A stretch of 48,178 nucleotides of DNA from the NCBI GenBank assembly GCA_020352215.1, contig CP070675.1, positions 5,924,877 through 5,973,054 of the forward strand. Direction: 5' to 3'. This document shows positions 17,701 to 27,200 of the stretch, piece by piece. The number at the start of each line of letters is the position of its first letter. The first letter of the stretch is position 1. The position numbers were made by a program, and so were the translations under genes. This DNA comes from Phycisphaerales bacterium. GTDB taxonomy: Bacteria; Planctomycetota; Phycisphaerae; Sedimentisphaerales; Anaerobacaceae. Below the pieces are notes generated by a model that did not search any database, had not been told where the DNA came from, and saw only the letters and a program-made list of their open reading frames with translations.

Positions 17701-18492
17701 AAAAGCGCCATCGGCCGGACTGGGCTTGTGGGCCTTCTTGACGCCCCCTTCGTTGAAATTGTTGACGATATCAGAAGGGCTTAGCACGCCGTCGTGAATA
17801 CGCACTTCTGCAATAGACCCCGTGAAGTTAAATCCGGTATCCGCGGCTGCCCCGGTAGTATCGGCCTGGGCGGCGACCCTGATGGGAGTGCCACCGTAGG
17901 TGTCCAGGTCGATCGGGTCCCTGACACTCTCCTGCACACCGTTGACATACACGCGGGCGGCGGTGCCATCGTAAGTATATGCCAGGTGCCACCACGTGTT
18001 AGCGGCTGGAGCAGGAGTGTGACTTCCCCACCATCCCATGTCGTGGGTCTCGCCTTCCCAGTGTCCCACCGCACCCCACAAGTTGTCATTGCCGTAGTTG
18101 AAGGCCATGTTGGTGCCGGCCGGGCCACCACGGTGAGCCCAGGAGACCGTCGTCTCTTCCCCTGGTATCGACGGATTGTGCGCCCAGACCTCTATCGAAC
18201 GGGTCCCTGCGCCTTCGATACCCGGCGTGGACACGGGCCCATCAAACCAGCTACCGCCGTCAAATGTCACGGCCCTCATCCCATCAACGGTCTCTACTAC
18301 GGGGGCGCCTTGGGCCGTGAAGTCTCCAAGCGTTCCGCGGTTTGGCCAACTCGTCACCTCGCCGTCTGCCAGATCGTCAGCCCTCAAATCGACCAGCAAC
18401 TCTTCTGCCACAATCAGGTCGGCCTCGGCAACATCGGCGACCAGACCCAGCATCAGCACTATGGCCATTAGAAACAGCATGTTCTTGTACAT
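14773..18492 (-). CDS. Giant secreted protein: three LamG, three FN3-like, CBM-like and dockerin-like modules
   Basis: 1239 residues. The start at 18492 has an AGGAGG ribosome site 7 bases upstream and gives the signal peptide MYKNMLFLMAIVLMLGLVA; the 19 extra upstream codons lack one. Module order: LamG-1 (about 25-255, closing SIAEVRIHDGVL); FN3-like 1 and 2 (255-445, each with SHDxYFGT and TYYWRIDE); LamG-2 (450-655); FN3-like 3 (660-765); a beta-sandwich opening LIVDDFEDYND and closing FVDDIRLYGPRC (765-950); a dockerin-like half (NDLNDDCVVNYLDLDIV); LamG-3 (995-1195); and a final dockerin-like half with NADDAVDFGDFTIL that ends LWPAP. LamG-2 and LamG-3 are clearly duplicates (both LPIGxxIxS, GxWQRIFDFG and LPTGWHHVAV). 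No catalytic residues are recognised. Polysaccharide binding at the surface is inferred. Confidence 0.88.
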   Translation of the reverse strand: MYKNMLFLMAIVLMLGLVADVAEADLIVAEELLVDLRADDLADGEVTSWPNRGTLGDFTAQGAPVVETVDGMRAVTFDGGSWFDGPVSTPGIEGAGTRSIEVWAHNPSIPGEETTVSWAHRGGPAGTNMAFNYGNDNLWGAVGHWEGETHDMGWWGSHTPAPAANTWWHLAYTYDGTAARVYVNGVQESVRDPIDLDTYGGTPIRVAAQADTTGAAADTGFNFTGSIAEVRIHDGVLSPSDIVNNFNEGGVKKAHKPSPADGAFGVQNPLFQWSAGMTAASHDVYFGTNPSPGPAEFIMSQTWTVYYHVAGLIPGTTYYWRIDETESDGVTVHTGDVWSFTAAPMTAYQPGPPDGAKFQDPDVALTWMPGVDAASHDLYFGTSRADVENGTGDTFKGNLTELTLTFDPGPLSSGTTYYWRIDETDDGGATHVGEVWSFTTIPEIVVSDPSLVGWWKFDEGQGSVAVDWSGQGNHGAIRGGTEWIDGYDGGALRLKGQDGYVNLPIGAVIASMDSTTITTWVNFSNLGGSWQRIFDFGSGTPTYLFLCPRTGTAGVMHAAIQVGDQGHSEVNAPETLPTGWHHVAVVVTSGSMQLYLDGQVLDSGTAATVPSDLGNTSSNWLGRSQFVADGYFNGSLDDFRIYNRVLSKADIAETMRGDPSLAWKPQPADWSVPDVEMAAQLAWLAGDGAVQHDVYFGTEEDAVADADTSDTTGVYKGRQGAASYIPPALEKGKTYYWRIDEVSSGGTVNMGRIWSFTVAEYLIVDDFEDYNDYSPDRIFQTWIDGFGYTDPPPGKQGNGTGSTVGYLNAPFAEQTIVHGDAQSMPFGWDNTAFPFYSEAEREFPMAQDFTRKGVKSLSLWVYGDAGNSPSVLYVGLQDSAGTRIDVPETSTSLVQAADWQEVTVELSEFAPVNLVSIKKIYFGAGSRVSPSPGGVGNIFVDDIRLYGPRCVASRLKPANDLNDDCVVNYLDLDIVVNEWLTSGHLVTPVDPGTSGLVARYALDGNANDSVGGYHGTPGGTPVYGSGYLGQAIRCDGVDDYVELPIGSLIGSLTNCTLAAWANFSNAGGGWQRIFDFGNDTVTYMFLTPRMGTDGPMRFGITIEGGGTPEQLVTAPATLPTGWHHVAVTIDADNDTITLYQDGVAVAQNTEATLSPSDLGPTTNNWLGRSQYVADAYYLGLIDDFRILDRAVSGPGVAWLAGKTAPFSEAFDLNADDAVDFGDFTILGDSWLDELLWPAP

Positions 18493-18711
18493 GATAGACC
18501 TCCTCAAAAAATACTGTGGTGATTGTGCTCCGGCCTCACGCCAGAACACCCGTAGCTTTCGATAAGATAACAGTAGAGACCTGCCTTCCCAAACCTCGAA
18601 ATCACATCGTAGCCCGCATTCGACATCATATGGCCCTCCCCCCCCGTTCTCCGGAAAACTCCACCAAACTCACCGCCTAAATGACGAGAATATACAGATT
18701 TACATAGTATC

Positions 18712-18741
18712 ACTATACCAAATTGATCCGACTCACTTCAA
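18712..18741 (-). promoter_or_regulatory. Predicted promoter of the 1239-residue protein gene
   Basis: On the minus strand, TTGAAG (18736-18741), an 18-base spacer and TATAGT (18712-18717), with an AT-rich surround, about 220 bases before the start at 18492. A second TATACT-like match just downstream is possible. Confidence 0.4.
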
Positions 18742-19289
18742 GGAAAAACTTCCAGCGGCGTTACCTCACCGGACGATAGGCCAAGGTAGTGGCTCGATAC
18801 GGCCCTGTGGTCCCGTGTATTTGATTAGAACGACAATCTGCAGAACGGCAGCAAAATGCCCGGCGAGTGCACGTGAGAGCAGTAAGATCTTGCCGCGACC
18901 CGGTTTCCGAACACGGACAAAAGCCACTACCGGATCTGGAAATCGCCATAGCACCCGGGCCTACGAAAGGCCAAGTGTTTTCGGCCGAGCCAGAAGAACT
19001 GGAGCACGATCCGCGGCATTGGCGTCGACCTCGGCTCCGTCGTCAGCCTCTTCCATTTCACCTTTTTTCATATCATTGCAGGCAAAGGGCGTCCTGGCCT
19101 CAGTCGTACCCCAGCATGGTTGCCGTTGCCAAGCAGGTGTTTACCGGCGGTGCCGTCAAAGTCCGATCGGCCGACCAGACATTTGCCAGAGCTGCCGGCA
19201 GAACCAAAGGGATAATCGACAGCGTCGGCGCAGCTGCAACCGCGAGTAAGGCAAAACGTTGGGACTTCACGGGTATTCTTCTGTCTGGT
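18742..19289. other. Intergenic region with short minus-strand ORFs
   Basis: No full-size gene is seen. On the minus strand, three short frames lie in series downstream of the propeller gene. The first is the signal-peptide-like ORF at 19100-19270. The second is 36 codons at 18961-19071, acidic at the start (MKKGEMEEADDGAEVD). The third is at 18766-18954 with a hydrophobic centre. They could be remnants of one decayed exported protein or chance. Plus-strand frames in the same bases look like shadows. Confidence 0.3.
19100..19270 (-). CDS. Possible small exported peptide, 56 residues
   Basis: A GTG start at 19270 gives VKSQRFALLAVAAAPTLSII, continuing to LVLPAALA. It is a good signal-peptide pattern: basic n-region, hydrophobic core and small residues at a cleavage site near ALA. 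The mature part would be only about 27 residues. An AGAAG 10 bases upstream is a weak ribosome site. The start is only 20 bases after the stop of the 1461-residue propeller gene, so co-transcription is plausible. No family is recognised. It could be the stump of a longer gene or a chance frame. Confidence 0.25.
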   Translation of the reverse strand: MKSQRFALLAVAAAPTLSIIPLVLPAALANVWSADRTLTAPPVNTCLATATMLGYD

Positions 19290-22200
19290 TCACCAGCCCT
19301 CGGCGATAATCTCGATTCCGCTGAGTGTGGGTCCCGCATCATGGCCGGCCACGGAATCAAGAGTGACCGTTAAGTCATCCTTTACGGCAATGCCGCGAAA
19401 CTCTTTCACTACGCACCGATTCGCTCGGCCTGCAGCCTTCACGATATCAAAGTCTTTCAGGACCTGCTTGCCCTGAAGTGACACGTCAAAGAGACGCTTG
19501 CCAATTCCCTTTTCGTCAGGTTCGGCGAAGTACAGGCTTACGGTGTAAGGGCGGGGCTGCTCAAACTCGCCTTTGATCTGCTCTTCGGACCAGGTAGGAG
19601 TCCGGCCTATGTGCTTGTCGAAGGCGTCAACTTTGGATGTTTTCCTGACCGGCTGGATAAACATACGGATCGAAACTTCCTTAAGCCCTGTCACACCCGA
19701 GGCGCCGACCCAGTTGTAATCGCCCTCGACCCGAGAGCTGTGATAGCGAAACCAGTGAGGGTCTTCATATTTGGCCCGAACGGGGATGTCGGGTGATGGC
19801 CCCCCAACGCTTGGATGCTCCAGCCACAGCGTACCGTCCTCGGCATAACGGTTGCCCGGAGCGCCGAAGTTAATCCCCACCCTCTTGACCGGGGTCACCC
19901 GGCTCTGCGGTGCATAGTAGTCGAAGGTCCAGTACGCCACCTCCGGCATGTGAACCAAGGCAAGTGACGCCTGGTTCTGGTAGCTGCACGTGCAGGTCCG
20001 CGTGTAGTCCGGGGCGCTCAGCACGCCGTCTGCAATTATCAGGTTCGATGTGCAGCCGGATTTGAACCCGCCGATACTGGCCGTACCCTGGCCTTTTGTC
20101 AAGTCCACAAACGCCCCCGAGGCCGACCGGAAAGTCAGCAGATTCTCACTGGCTATCGCCGTATTGCACCCTTTGAACCGGACCCACGTCCAGGGAATAG
20201 TCTCGCCGGTCATAGGGTGTGCTCGCGTGACATACTCACCATTGTGGAGATTGAAGACCTTTGCTTCCGCAGCCGCAGAGCCGCTGCCACCACCGGTCTG
20301 GGTGATAATCCAATCATGGTGCAGTATCGGCGGGCCCCTGTAGCTTTCCTCGATGCTCCACAGCACCTTGCCATCCGAGCCCCTGTAGGCAATCATGTCC
20401 TTGCCCGCTTCATCCCTTGCACGATCCGGAGACTCACTGCCCGCTTGAAGCAAAACATCGTGCTCGACTGAGTAACTGAGCCACGTGCCGAAGACGTCCT
20501 CGTTGGCCTTCCACAACGGATCCCCCGTCCGGGCATCCAATGCGTACAGCGTGGGCTGTTTCTCAAGATCCGCACCCCGGCGTCGCAGGTAAGCCAGCTT
20601 CGCCGTGCTCATCGCGTCGATGCAGAAAACCCTGCTGCCAGCCATGACAATAGCGTTGTGACGGAAGGATGATTCTGCGTCCCGTTTCCAGAAAACCTTG
20701 CCGCTGTGCCGATCCATAACCACGAGTGTCTTACTGCCTGAAGCATAGTCGGCATTGACCTTGACGCCGAAGATACTGTCCAGGCCAGCGTGTTTGTCGA
20801 CTTGAGCTCTGCCGTTGCGCCGAGCGATTACATACGGATCGAGAGTGAAATCGCTGCTGTCGATGGCCTCGTTGTGCCCTTCGATGGCCAGTATATTTAC
20901 CCCATCGCGCAGGAGGCTGCCGTGGTTGTCGATCCGAAAATACTCGTAGCCTTCAGCTTCATGTCCGTCAATATGCGACGCGTCGGTGCCACTGCCCCTA
21001 CCGACACCAACCCGCAGAATCTCCTCGCCGTTGAGGTAGGCAACAAAGGCGTCGTCGTAGTTGATCACCAGTCCCAACTCCGCGATACGGTGAGTCTCAG
21101 CTATGTTGAACGACTTGCGTATGTACACCACCGAGTAGCGCCTTCTCATGCCCCTCAGTACGGTCTTGTCATCGTCGTCACCATAGCCGAAACCAGCCGC
21201 TGAGGTCTTCCAGCCTTCAACATCGAAATCCAACTGCGTCCAGACTTTTTTGGGATGCGCACCTGCCAGACACTGCCAGTCGGCACCGCGATCAACGATC
21301 GGCTGCATATTCTCAGGGAGCCTTCTGCGTCCTTCTTCATCCGTTAGTGGAACGCTGATCGGCGAAGCCGTTGCGAGCAACAAATCTTCGCAGACAAGGA
21401 TTGTGCCCCAGCGAGGTCTGTCTTCACCCGGCATTGAGAACTCCCTTACGGTCGTGCCAACTGCCGGATCCAGCATGTGGATCTTGTCCCCGTACACAAC
21501 GTACACGGCGTCTGAGACAGAGACATAGTTGCTTCCAATTTCGTTGGCACCTGGCTGATGGTCGGTGTCATCGTAATACCTACCTAAGTCCCGAAACCGT
21601 CTTTCCCACAATAAGCGGCCCGTATAAACGTCCACTGCTCGCAGCAGGTCTCTGCCCTCGATAAAGAGCCGGCCTCCCACGACATGCGGCGACGGACCGT
21701 GTCCGTGGCGCGGCAGTATGTCGTCGTTCGAAGGACCTCCAAACCATAGAAGGCCCAGCGGCGCTTTGACCCGTTTTTCCCGGGACATCACACTATTGCT
21801 CGAATCGGCATACTGGTGTGTCCAGTCGGCAGAATCGGGAAGCGAGCCCGCTCGTGTCAACATGACAAATCCATCCGAACTGGCAACCTCGCAGCCGGGT
21901 AACTTCGTGTCGATCACCTGCCTTTGAAATGTCGTATGTCTTTTCTGCGGTAGTGCGAAACACGCCGTGCCGCCGTAGGGACGCAGAGAGTCAAACAAGC
22001 GCTCCAGGAAGATATCGCCCTCGGGGAACCCGGCGGCTTTGAGGTCCTCTGATACGACAAGACTAGCCATGTAAGGGGGCAGGTGCATTGTCGCTATCTG
22101 GCCGACATGGGCGGCCGCCCGAGTTCCATAGTATCCCGCCTCATCGAGCTTTCGCCTAATTGACTCGATCTTGCCAGCGTCCGGGTCCATCGCAATAACA

Positions 22201-23675
22201 TGTAGGTCCGATTGGCCCAGCAGTTGATAAAGGAGCTCGCCGCTACCGACGCCGAGCAGCAGGCAATAGCCCTCCCTTTGCCCCGTCACTTCCAATATCT
22301 TGGTGGCTCTGTCCTTCCATTGCCCGGAGCGGACGGGCAGTGGTTTGCTTGGAGGGGCGTAGTGTCTCGGTTCGATCTCTTTCTCTGCGAAGCAGTAGAG
22401 GCCGCCGTATAGAGTGACTACAAACAGCTTGCCGTCCGCGGCCAGCATGTTCCACACTTCACCGTCTACGTTTGCTTTCCAGGAGACTCTGGCCCGGCCA
22501 CCGCCTTGGGGGACATCGATGGCCATAATGAGACCCTCTTCGCCGCTGCCGTACAGACGCGAGCCGGTCTTCAGATGGATTCTGCTCAGTTCGGACGGAG
22601 TGTCTGTCTGCCACAACGCCTTTGCTCGCCTGGCCCCCGGACTGAGCTTGTATGCCATTATGGCTTCGTCTCTTATGCCTATGATAGTCTCATCTGCTAT
22701 TACCGACGCCCGCGCACCGGAAATGGCTCTTCCGTCGGACAGCTTGTGTATGGCCCCGCGGTTGAAGAAATGATTCTCCGAAGCCATAACCTCACACGAA
22801 CCGGCTTTGCCGTACCGGGCCAAATGAAAGTATAGAAACCGCCCCGTCTCGCGGTCATACCCGGCGGGGACAGATCGCCCGCCAGATGCAAGCAGCCTGT
22901 CCTCAGTGGCCACCAGATAACCCTGCGGTGCCACACCCGCAAAGGCGGGGCTGTCGTGCGGCTGCATAAGGTAGGTTGAGCCGCTGCTGCTGTTGGCCCA
23001 GATGATCTCTCCTGTTTGGGCGTCGATCGAGTAGATGAACGTGCCCATGAAAGGCCAAATACTGGCAGCGAAGTATATCTTCTCATCATACAGAACGGGC
23101 CCGCCCCGCACCGGCCACATGCCGATGAGCCGGTCGTTACCGATCACTTTGTTCTGATCGGGACCGGCGAGAAACTTGCGAACAAGAGATCCACTCACGG
23201 TATTAAGGCAATATAGGTGCCCGTCATCAGAGGCAACGTACAGTCTGTCTTTATGCACCACCGGTGCAAAGCGCACCGGACCATCCGTGTAGAAGCGCCA
23301 CTTCTCCGCACCTGTCTCCGTGTCGTAAGCTGTCACGCGGTCCGAAACCATAGACCCAACGAAAATCGTCTTTCCTGCGACAACGGGTTCATATGACGCG
23401 TCGAACTGTAGCCTGTCCTGGCTTTTCGGCCAGGCTGGTTTCGGAGGGGCGAGTTCACGTACCCACCGTAGATGCATCTGCGCCGGCAGTTGCTCGGGTG
23501 ATGCCGCGCGGCGCCCCGCATCATACCGCCACATAGGCCAATCGTGCCCCTGCACGACAGCCGGGAAGAGGAATCCCAAGAGAAATCCGCAGCCAAGAAG
23601 AGTCGACAGGGAACCACAGCGACGGGTGTGCCTGCCGACGTTGTCAGTGAGTATCAGCCTGTAGATAGCGTTCAT
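19290..23675 (-). CDS. Secreted PQQ-like beta-propeller protein with methyltransferase-like insert and malectin-like end
   Basis: 1461 residues. The ATG at 23675 has AAGGA 7 bases upstream and precedes a hydrophobic signal segment (STLLGCGFLLGFLFPAVVQG); the frame is open for 51 further codons without such support. The mature start HDWPMWRYDAGR and repeats such as VTAYDTETGAEKWRF, YSIDAQTGEIIWAN and YALDARTGDPLWKA mark a PQQ/BamB-like propeller. Order: blades at about 44-435; a Rossmann SAM-methyltransferase-like domain at about 455-610 (CLLLGVGSGELLYQLL, VIAMDPDAGKIE); blades 625-790; a galactose-binding-like sandwich at about 810-940 (GFGYGDDDDKTVL, VYIRKSF); blades 965-1190 with a Cys-rich TCTCSYQNQASLALVHMP; and a malectin-like end at about 1265-1461 (RVGINFGAPGNRY, YTVSLYFAEP, FDVSLQGKQVL). 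Role unknown; binding of sugars or a redox cofactor outside the cytoplasm is inferred. A catalytic methyltransferase would be surprising there. Confidence 0.88.
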   Translation of the reverse strand: MNAIYRLILTDNVGRHTRRCGSLSTLLGCGFLLGFLFPAVVQGHDWPMWRYDAGRRAASPEQLPAQMHLRWVRELAPPKPAWPKSQDRLQFDASYEPVVAGKTIFVGSMVSDRVTAYDTETGAEKWRFYTDGPVRFAPVVHKDRLYVASDDGHLYCLNTVSGSLVRKFLAGPDQNKVIGNDRLIGMWPVRGGPVLYDEKIYFAASIWPFMGTFIYSIDAQTGEIIWANSSSGSTYLMQPHDSPAFAGVAPQGYLVATEDRLLASGGRSVPAGYDRETGRFLYFHLARYGKAGSCEVMASENHFFNRGAIHKLSDGRAISGARASVIADETIIGIRDEAIMAYKLSPGARRAKALWQTDTPSELSRIHLKTGSRLYGSGEEGLIMAIDVPQGGGRARVSWKANVDGEVWNMLAADGKLFVVTLYGGLYCFAEKEIEPRHYAPPSKPLPVRSGQWKDRATKILEVTGQREGYCLLLGVGSGELLYQLLGQSDLHVIAMDPDAGKIESIRRKLDEAGYYGTRAAAHVGQIATMHLPPYMASLVVSEDLKAAGFPEGDIFLERLFDSLRPYGGTACFALPQKRHTTFQRQVIDTKLPGCEVASSDGFVMLTRAGSLPDSADWTHQYADSSNSVMSREKRVKAPLGLLWFGGPSNDDILPRHGHGPSPHVVGGRLFIEGRDLLRAVDVYTGRLLWERRFRDLGRYYDDTDHQPGANEIGSNYVSVSDAVYVVYGDKIHMLDPAVGTTVREFSMPGEDRPRWGTILVCEDLLLATASPISVPLTDEEGRRRLPENMQPIVDRGADWQCLAGAHPKKVWTQLDFDVEGWKTSAAGFGYGDDDDKTVLRGMRRRYSVVYIRKSFNIAETHRIAELGLVINYDDAFVAYLNGEEILRVGVGRGSGTDASHIDGHEAEGYEYFRIDNHGSLLRDGVNILAIEGHNEAIDSSDFTLDPYVIARRNGRAQVDKHAGLDSIFGVKVNADYASGSKTLVVMDRHSGKVFWKRDAESSFRHNAIVMAGSRVFCIDAMSTAKLAYLRRRGADLEKQPTLYALDARTGDPLWKANEDVFGTWLSYSVEHDVLLQAGSESPDRARDEAGKDMIAYRGSDGKVLWSIEESYRGPPILHHDWIITQTGGGSGSAAAEAKVFNLHNGEYVTRAHPMTGETIPWTWVRFKGCNTAIASENLLTFRSASGAFVDLTKGQGTASIGGFKSGCTSNLIIADGVLSAPDYTRTCTCSYQNQASLALVHMPEVAYWTFDYYAPQSRVTPVKRVGINFGAPGNRYAEDGTLWLEHPSVGGPSPDIPVRAKYEDPHWFRYHSSRVEGDYNWVGASGVTGLKEVSIRMFIQPVRKTSKVDAFDKHIGRTPTWSEEQIKGEFEQPRPYTVSLYFAEPDEKGIGKRLFDVSLQGKQVLKDFDIVKAAGRANRCVVKEFRGIAVKDDLTVTLDSVAGHDAGPTLSGIEIIAEGW

Positions 23676-23898
23676 TCCGGGATCCTTACGTCGCCGCTCA
23701 AATGAGGGGCCTGTTTCTGGGCACGAGCGGCGCTGTCGTACGATTACGTGAAGCTTACCCCCTTTTGATACGCGGCAGGGACTGTCCGACCTCACCGCCG
23801 TGGAGGACCTGGTCGAGGCAGCCTGCATTGTTGGCCATGATCTGTTTTCATAGTCACTTGATTCTGATTTTCACTCATTTCTTGTCTTGTGCACTGCT

Positions 23899-23927
23899 AC
23901 TATACCGTGTTCTTGCTCTGACGTCAA
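23899..23927 (-). promoter_or_regulatory. Predicted promoter of the propeller gene
   Basis: On the minus strand, TTGACG (23922-23927), a 17-base spacer and TATAGT (23899-23904): ten of twelve consensus bases at ideal spacing. The leader to the ATG at 23675 would be about 215 bases. Confidence 0.6.
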
Positions 23928-24124
23928 ATGGGCTCGGCAACGTTTGAGAGAGCGCTGAAACAGCCTGCTGGTAAACGTGCTGAGTTTAGGAATGGAAAAG
24001 GAGACTGGACGGAAGCCGATTCATTGCCGGTGGAATTGGCCTGAGGCCGGCGAAATGCGACCAAACCCAAAGAACTGATTCAGTACTGACCTAACCTGCT
24101 CAGGCTCGGAGGAATTAAGGTTTG

Positions 24125-24152
24125 TTGCAAAGGATGGAAGCGAGGTTACTAT
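24125..24152 (+). promoter_or_regulatory. Predicted promoter of the GH116-like gene
   Basis: TTGCAA (24125-24130), a 16-base spacer and TACTAT (24147-24152), about 108 bases before the ATG at 24261. It diverges from the propeller-gene promoter, the two being about 200 bases apart. Confidence 0.4.
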
Positions 24153-24260
24153 GGTGTTGCTGAGTCGAACTTAATAGCTCGGCAAGCGGCCACATGGTCT
24201 GGAAAGTGATTCTACTCGATTCGTTGACAGCAACAATGTGTGAAGAGGAAGGACGTTATT

Positions 24261-27200
24261 ATGGAATGCGAAGACTCCCGTGCGCCGGATCAAGCACGGT
24301 GCTGTGATAACAACTGCTCGGAAACGACAGGTGAATGCAGCACACTCAATCGACGACATTTTATGGCGATGACGGCGATCGGAGCCGCAGGCGCGGTACT
24401 GAATGGGCGTGTGCTGCCGACCGTGGCCGGGTCTTTTGAAGAGAATGAATACTTGCAGATCATCCCGATCGACAAGAAGCTCAATCCCCAATGGGTGGCC
24501 TCGCTCACTGCACGCGGCGAACCCACTGTTGTGACTGATCCTTCGGCTTTGCAGCACATCGGCATGCCCATTGGTGGATTGTTCGCCGGAACTCTCTATC
24601 TCGGCGGGGATGGGAAATTGTGGTTGTGGGATATCTTCAACCACGTTGTCTCGGGTATTCTGCCTGGATCGGTGGAATATAAGGGTCAGTCTGTAGGAAC
24701 AAGCGGGGGCGCAAACTACGTATCGCCCGCCTCGCCGGAGTCGCCCCTTGACCAGGGTTTTGCGGTTCGAATTGGCGACAAAGTTCGCCAGCTGGACCGC
24801 ACCGGCTTTGGGAATATCTCCTTCCAGGGGCAATACCCCATCGGCCGGGTGACGTACAGGGACGAGGATTGCCCTGTTACAGTCGGCCTTGAAGCCTACT
24901 CGCCGTTCATCCCGCTCAACACCGATGACTCGTCACTGCCCGTCACGGTCATGAGCTACACGATAAAGAACGAATCTGCCCAAACGGTCACTGCCGAAAT
25001 CAGCGGCTGGCTGGAAAATGCTGTTTGCCTGCACCACCGCGATCAGGCTTCCGGTGTTCGCCGAAACCGTATCCTAAGGCGTGCAGGCATGACGTTTCTA
25101 TCCTGTTCGGCCGAGCCGCTTCGTGATCAGGACGTATCCGTTCGTCCCGATATCTTGCTTGAGGACTTTGAGAAAGACAATTACGAAGGTTGGACCGCCG
25201 CCGGTACGGCATTCGGGGATTCACCTATCAAGATAGCGGACATGCCGGATTACCAGGGTGACGTCTCAGGCAAGGGCAAGCGTGTGGTCAATACGCATAA
25301 CGTACGCCAAGGCGAAGATGTACGGGGCGGCGACAAGCACGCCGGCACATTGACGAGCAACCCCTTTGTCATCCGGCGCAACTATATCAATTTTTTAATC
25401 GGCGGCGGCGCACACAAGGGCAACACCTGCCTAAATCTGCTAATCAACGACAAAGTCGTCCGATCGGCAACCGGCAAGAACAACAACCGGATGGACCCAG
25501 CCTCCTTCAACGTGGCCCAATGGCAGGGGCAGCAGGCCCGGATCCAAATTGTGGACCGGGAGAGCGGCGGATGGGGCAATGTCGGGGTGGATCACATTGT
25601 CTTCTCCGACAAGCCAGGGCAGGCGTTTGTTCTGGATGAACTACATGACTTTGGCACGATGGGGCTCGCTCTGCTTGACAGCAGAGCCGATGATCTCACC
25701 ACCGCCTCGATAGACAGACCTGGAGAATTCGAGCAACCCGTCGGTCAAGCGAGCAAGCCCTTGGTAGACAAACTGACCGGTTCTGTGGGGCGGAAGATCT
25801 CGTTAAGCCCGGGGCAGAAGCAGACCATCACCTTTGTCGTGACCTGGCACTTCCCCAATTTGTCTGTGGGTGGGATGAACAATGTTGGTCGGTATTATGC
25901 CTCACATTTCTCGAGTGCCCAGGACATAGCGGAATATGTGGCCGAGAACTTCGAGAGGCTAAGCGTGTCCACGCGGTTGTGGCGTGACACCTGGTATAAT
26001 TCGTCACTGCCATACTGGTTTCTAGACCGAACTATGGTTAATACGACCACGCTGGCCACAAGTACCTGTTATCGGTTCAGGAGCGGTCGGTTTTGGGCAT
26101 GGGAGGGTATTGGCTGCTGCCACGGTACGTGCACACACGTATGGCACTACGCCCAAGCCGTGGGTCGGCTCTTCCCGGAGATCGAACGCAACCATCGCGA
26201 ACAGGTGGATTTTGGGATTGCCCTTCACCCTGATGGCGGCATCGGTCACAGGGCCAACCTCAAGCAGAGCTCCCACCCGGCCCACGATGGACAGTGCGGC
26301 CGCATACTCGGCGCCTACCGGGAACATCAGATGAGCGCTGACACCGCCTTCTTGAAGCGAATGTGGCCGAAAATCAGGAAGGCGATAGAATACATGATCC
26401 AGCGGGATGGCAATAGCGATGGCATTGTTGAAGGCTCACAACCCAACACATTGGATGCAGCCTGGTTCGGTAAGATTTCGTTCTTGGCGTCACTGTATCT
26501 TGCAGCATTGCGAGCCGGCGAGGCTATGGCTGTCGAGATGGGAGATGATGAGTTTGCCGGGCTCTGCAGGAAGATTGCCGAACGGGGCCGCCAGAATATT
26601 GTGGGACTCTACAACGGAGAGTACTTCTACCAAATTGAGGGTCCCGACCATCTTGACGCTATCGGCATCGGCAAAGGTTGCTATATCGATCAGGTCTTCG
26701 GCCAAAGCTGGGCTTTCCAAGTGGGCCTCGGCCGTCTGTTTGATGAGCAGAAAATCAGAGACGCCCTTCGTGCACTGTGGAAATACAACTTTGTGCCGGA
26801 TGTCGGCCCATTCCGTGAACATTTCAAGCGGGGACGATGGTATGCCATCGCCGGTGACGCTGGCCTGTTGATGTGCACTTGGCCCAGGGGCGGGTTACGG
26901 GAAGACTTCAAGAAACACTGGCAGTACATGTATTTCAACGAATGTATGACCGGTTTTGAGTGGCAGGTCGCCTCGCACATGATTTGGGAAGGTATGATAA
27001 CGGAGGGCCTGGCCATCGCCCGCGCCATCCACGACCGCTATGACGCCGCCCTTCGGAATCCCTATAACGAAATCGAATGCTCGGACCATTACGCCCGCGC
27101 CATGGCCAGCTACGGCGCCCTCATCGCCGCCTGCGGCTACGAACATCATGGCCCCAAAGGATATCTGGCCTTTGCCCCGCGGATTAAGCCAGAGGATTTC

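Noticed and set aside
18867..19373. A 168-codon plus-strand ORF
   Set aside because: It runs into the 3' end of the well-supported propeller gene on the other strand and has Arg/Pro-rich shadow composition.
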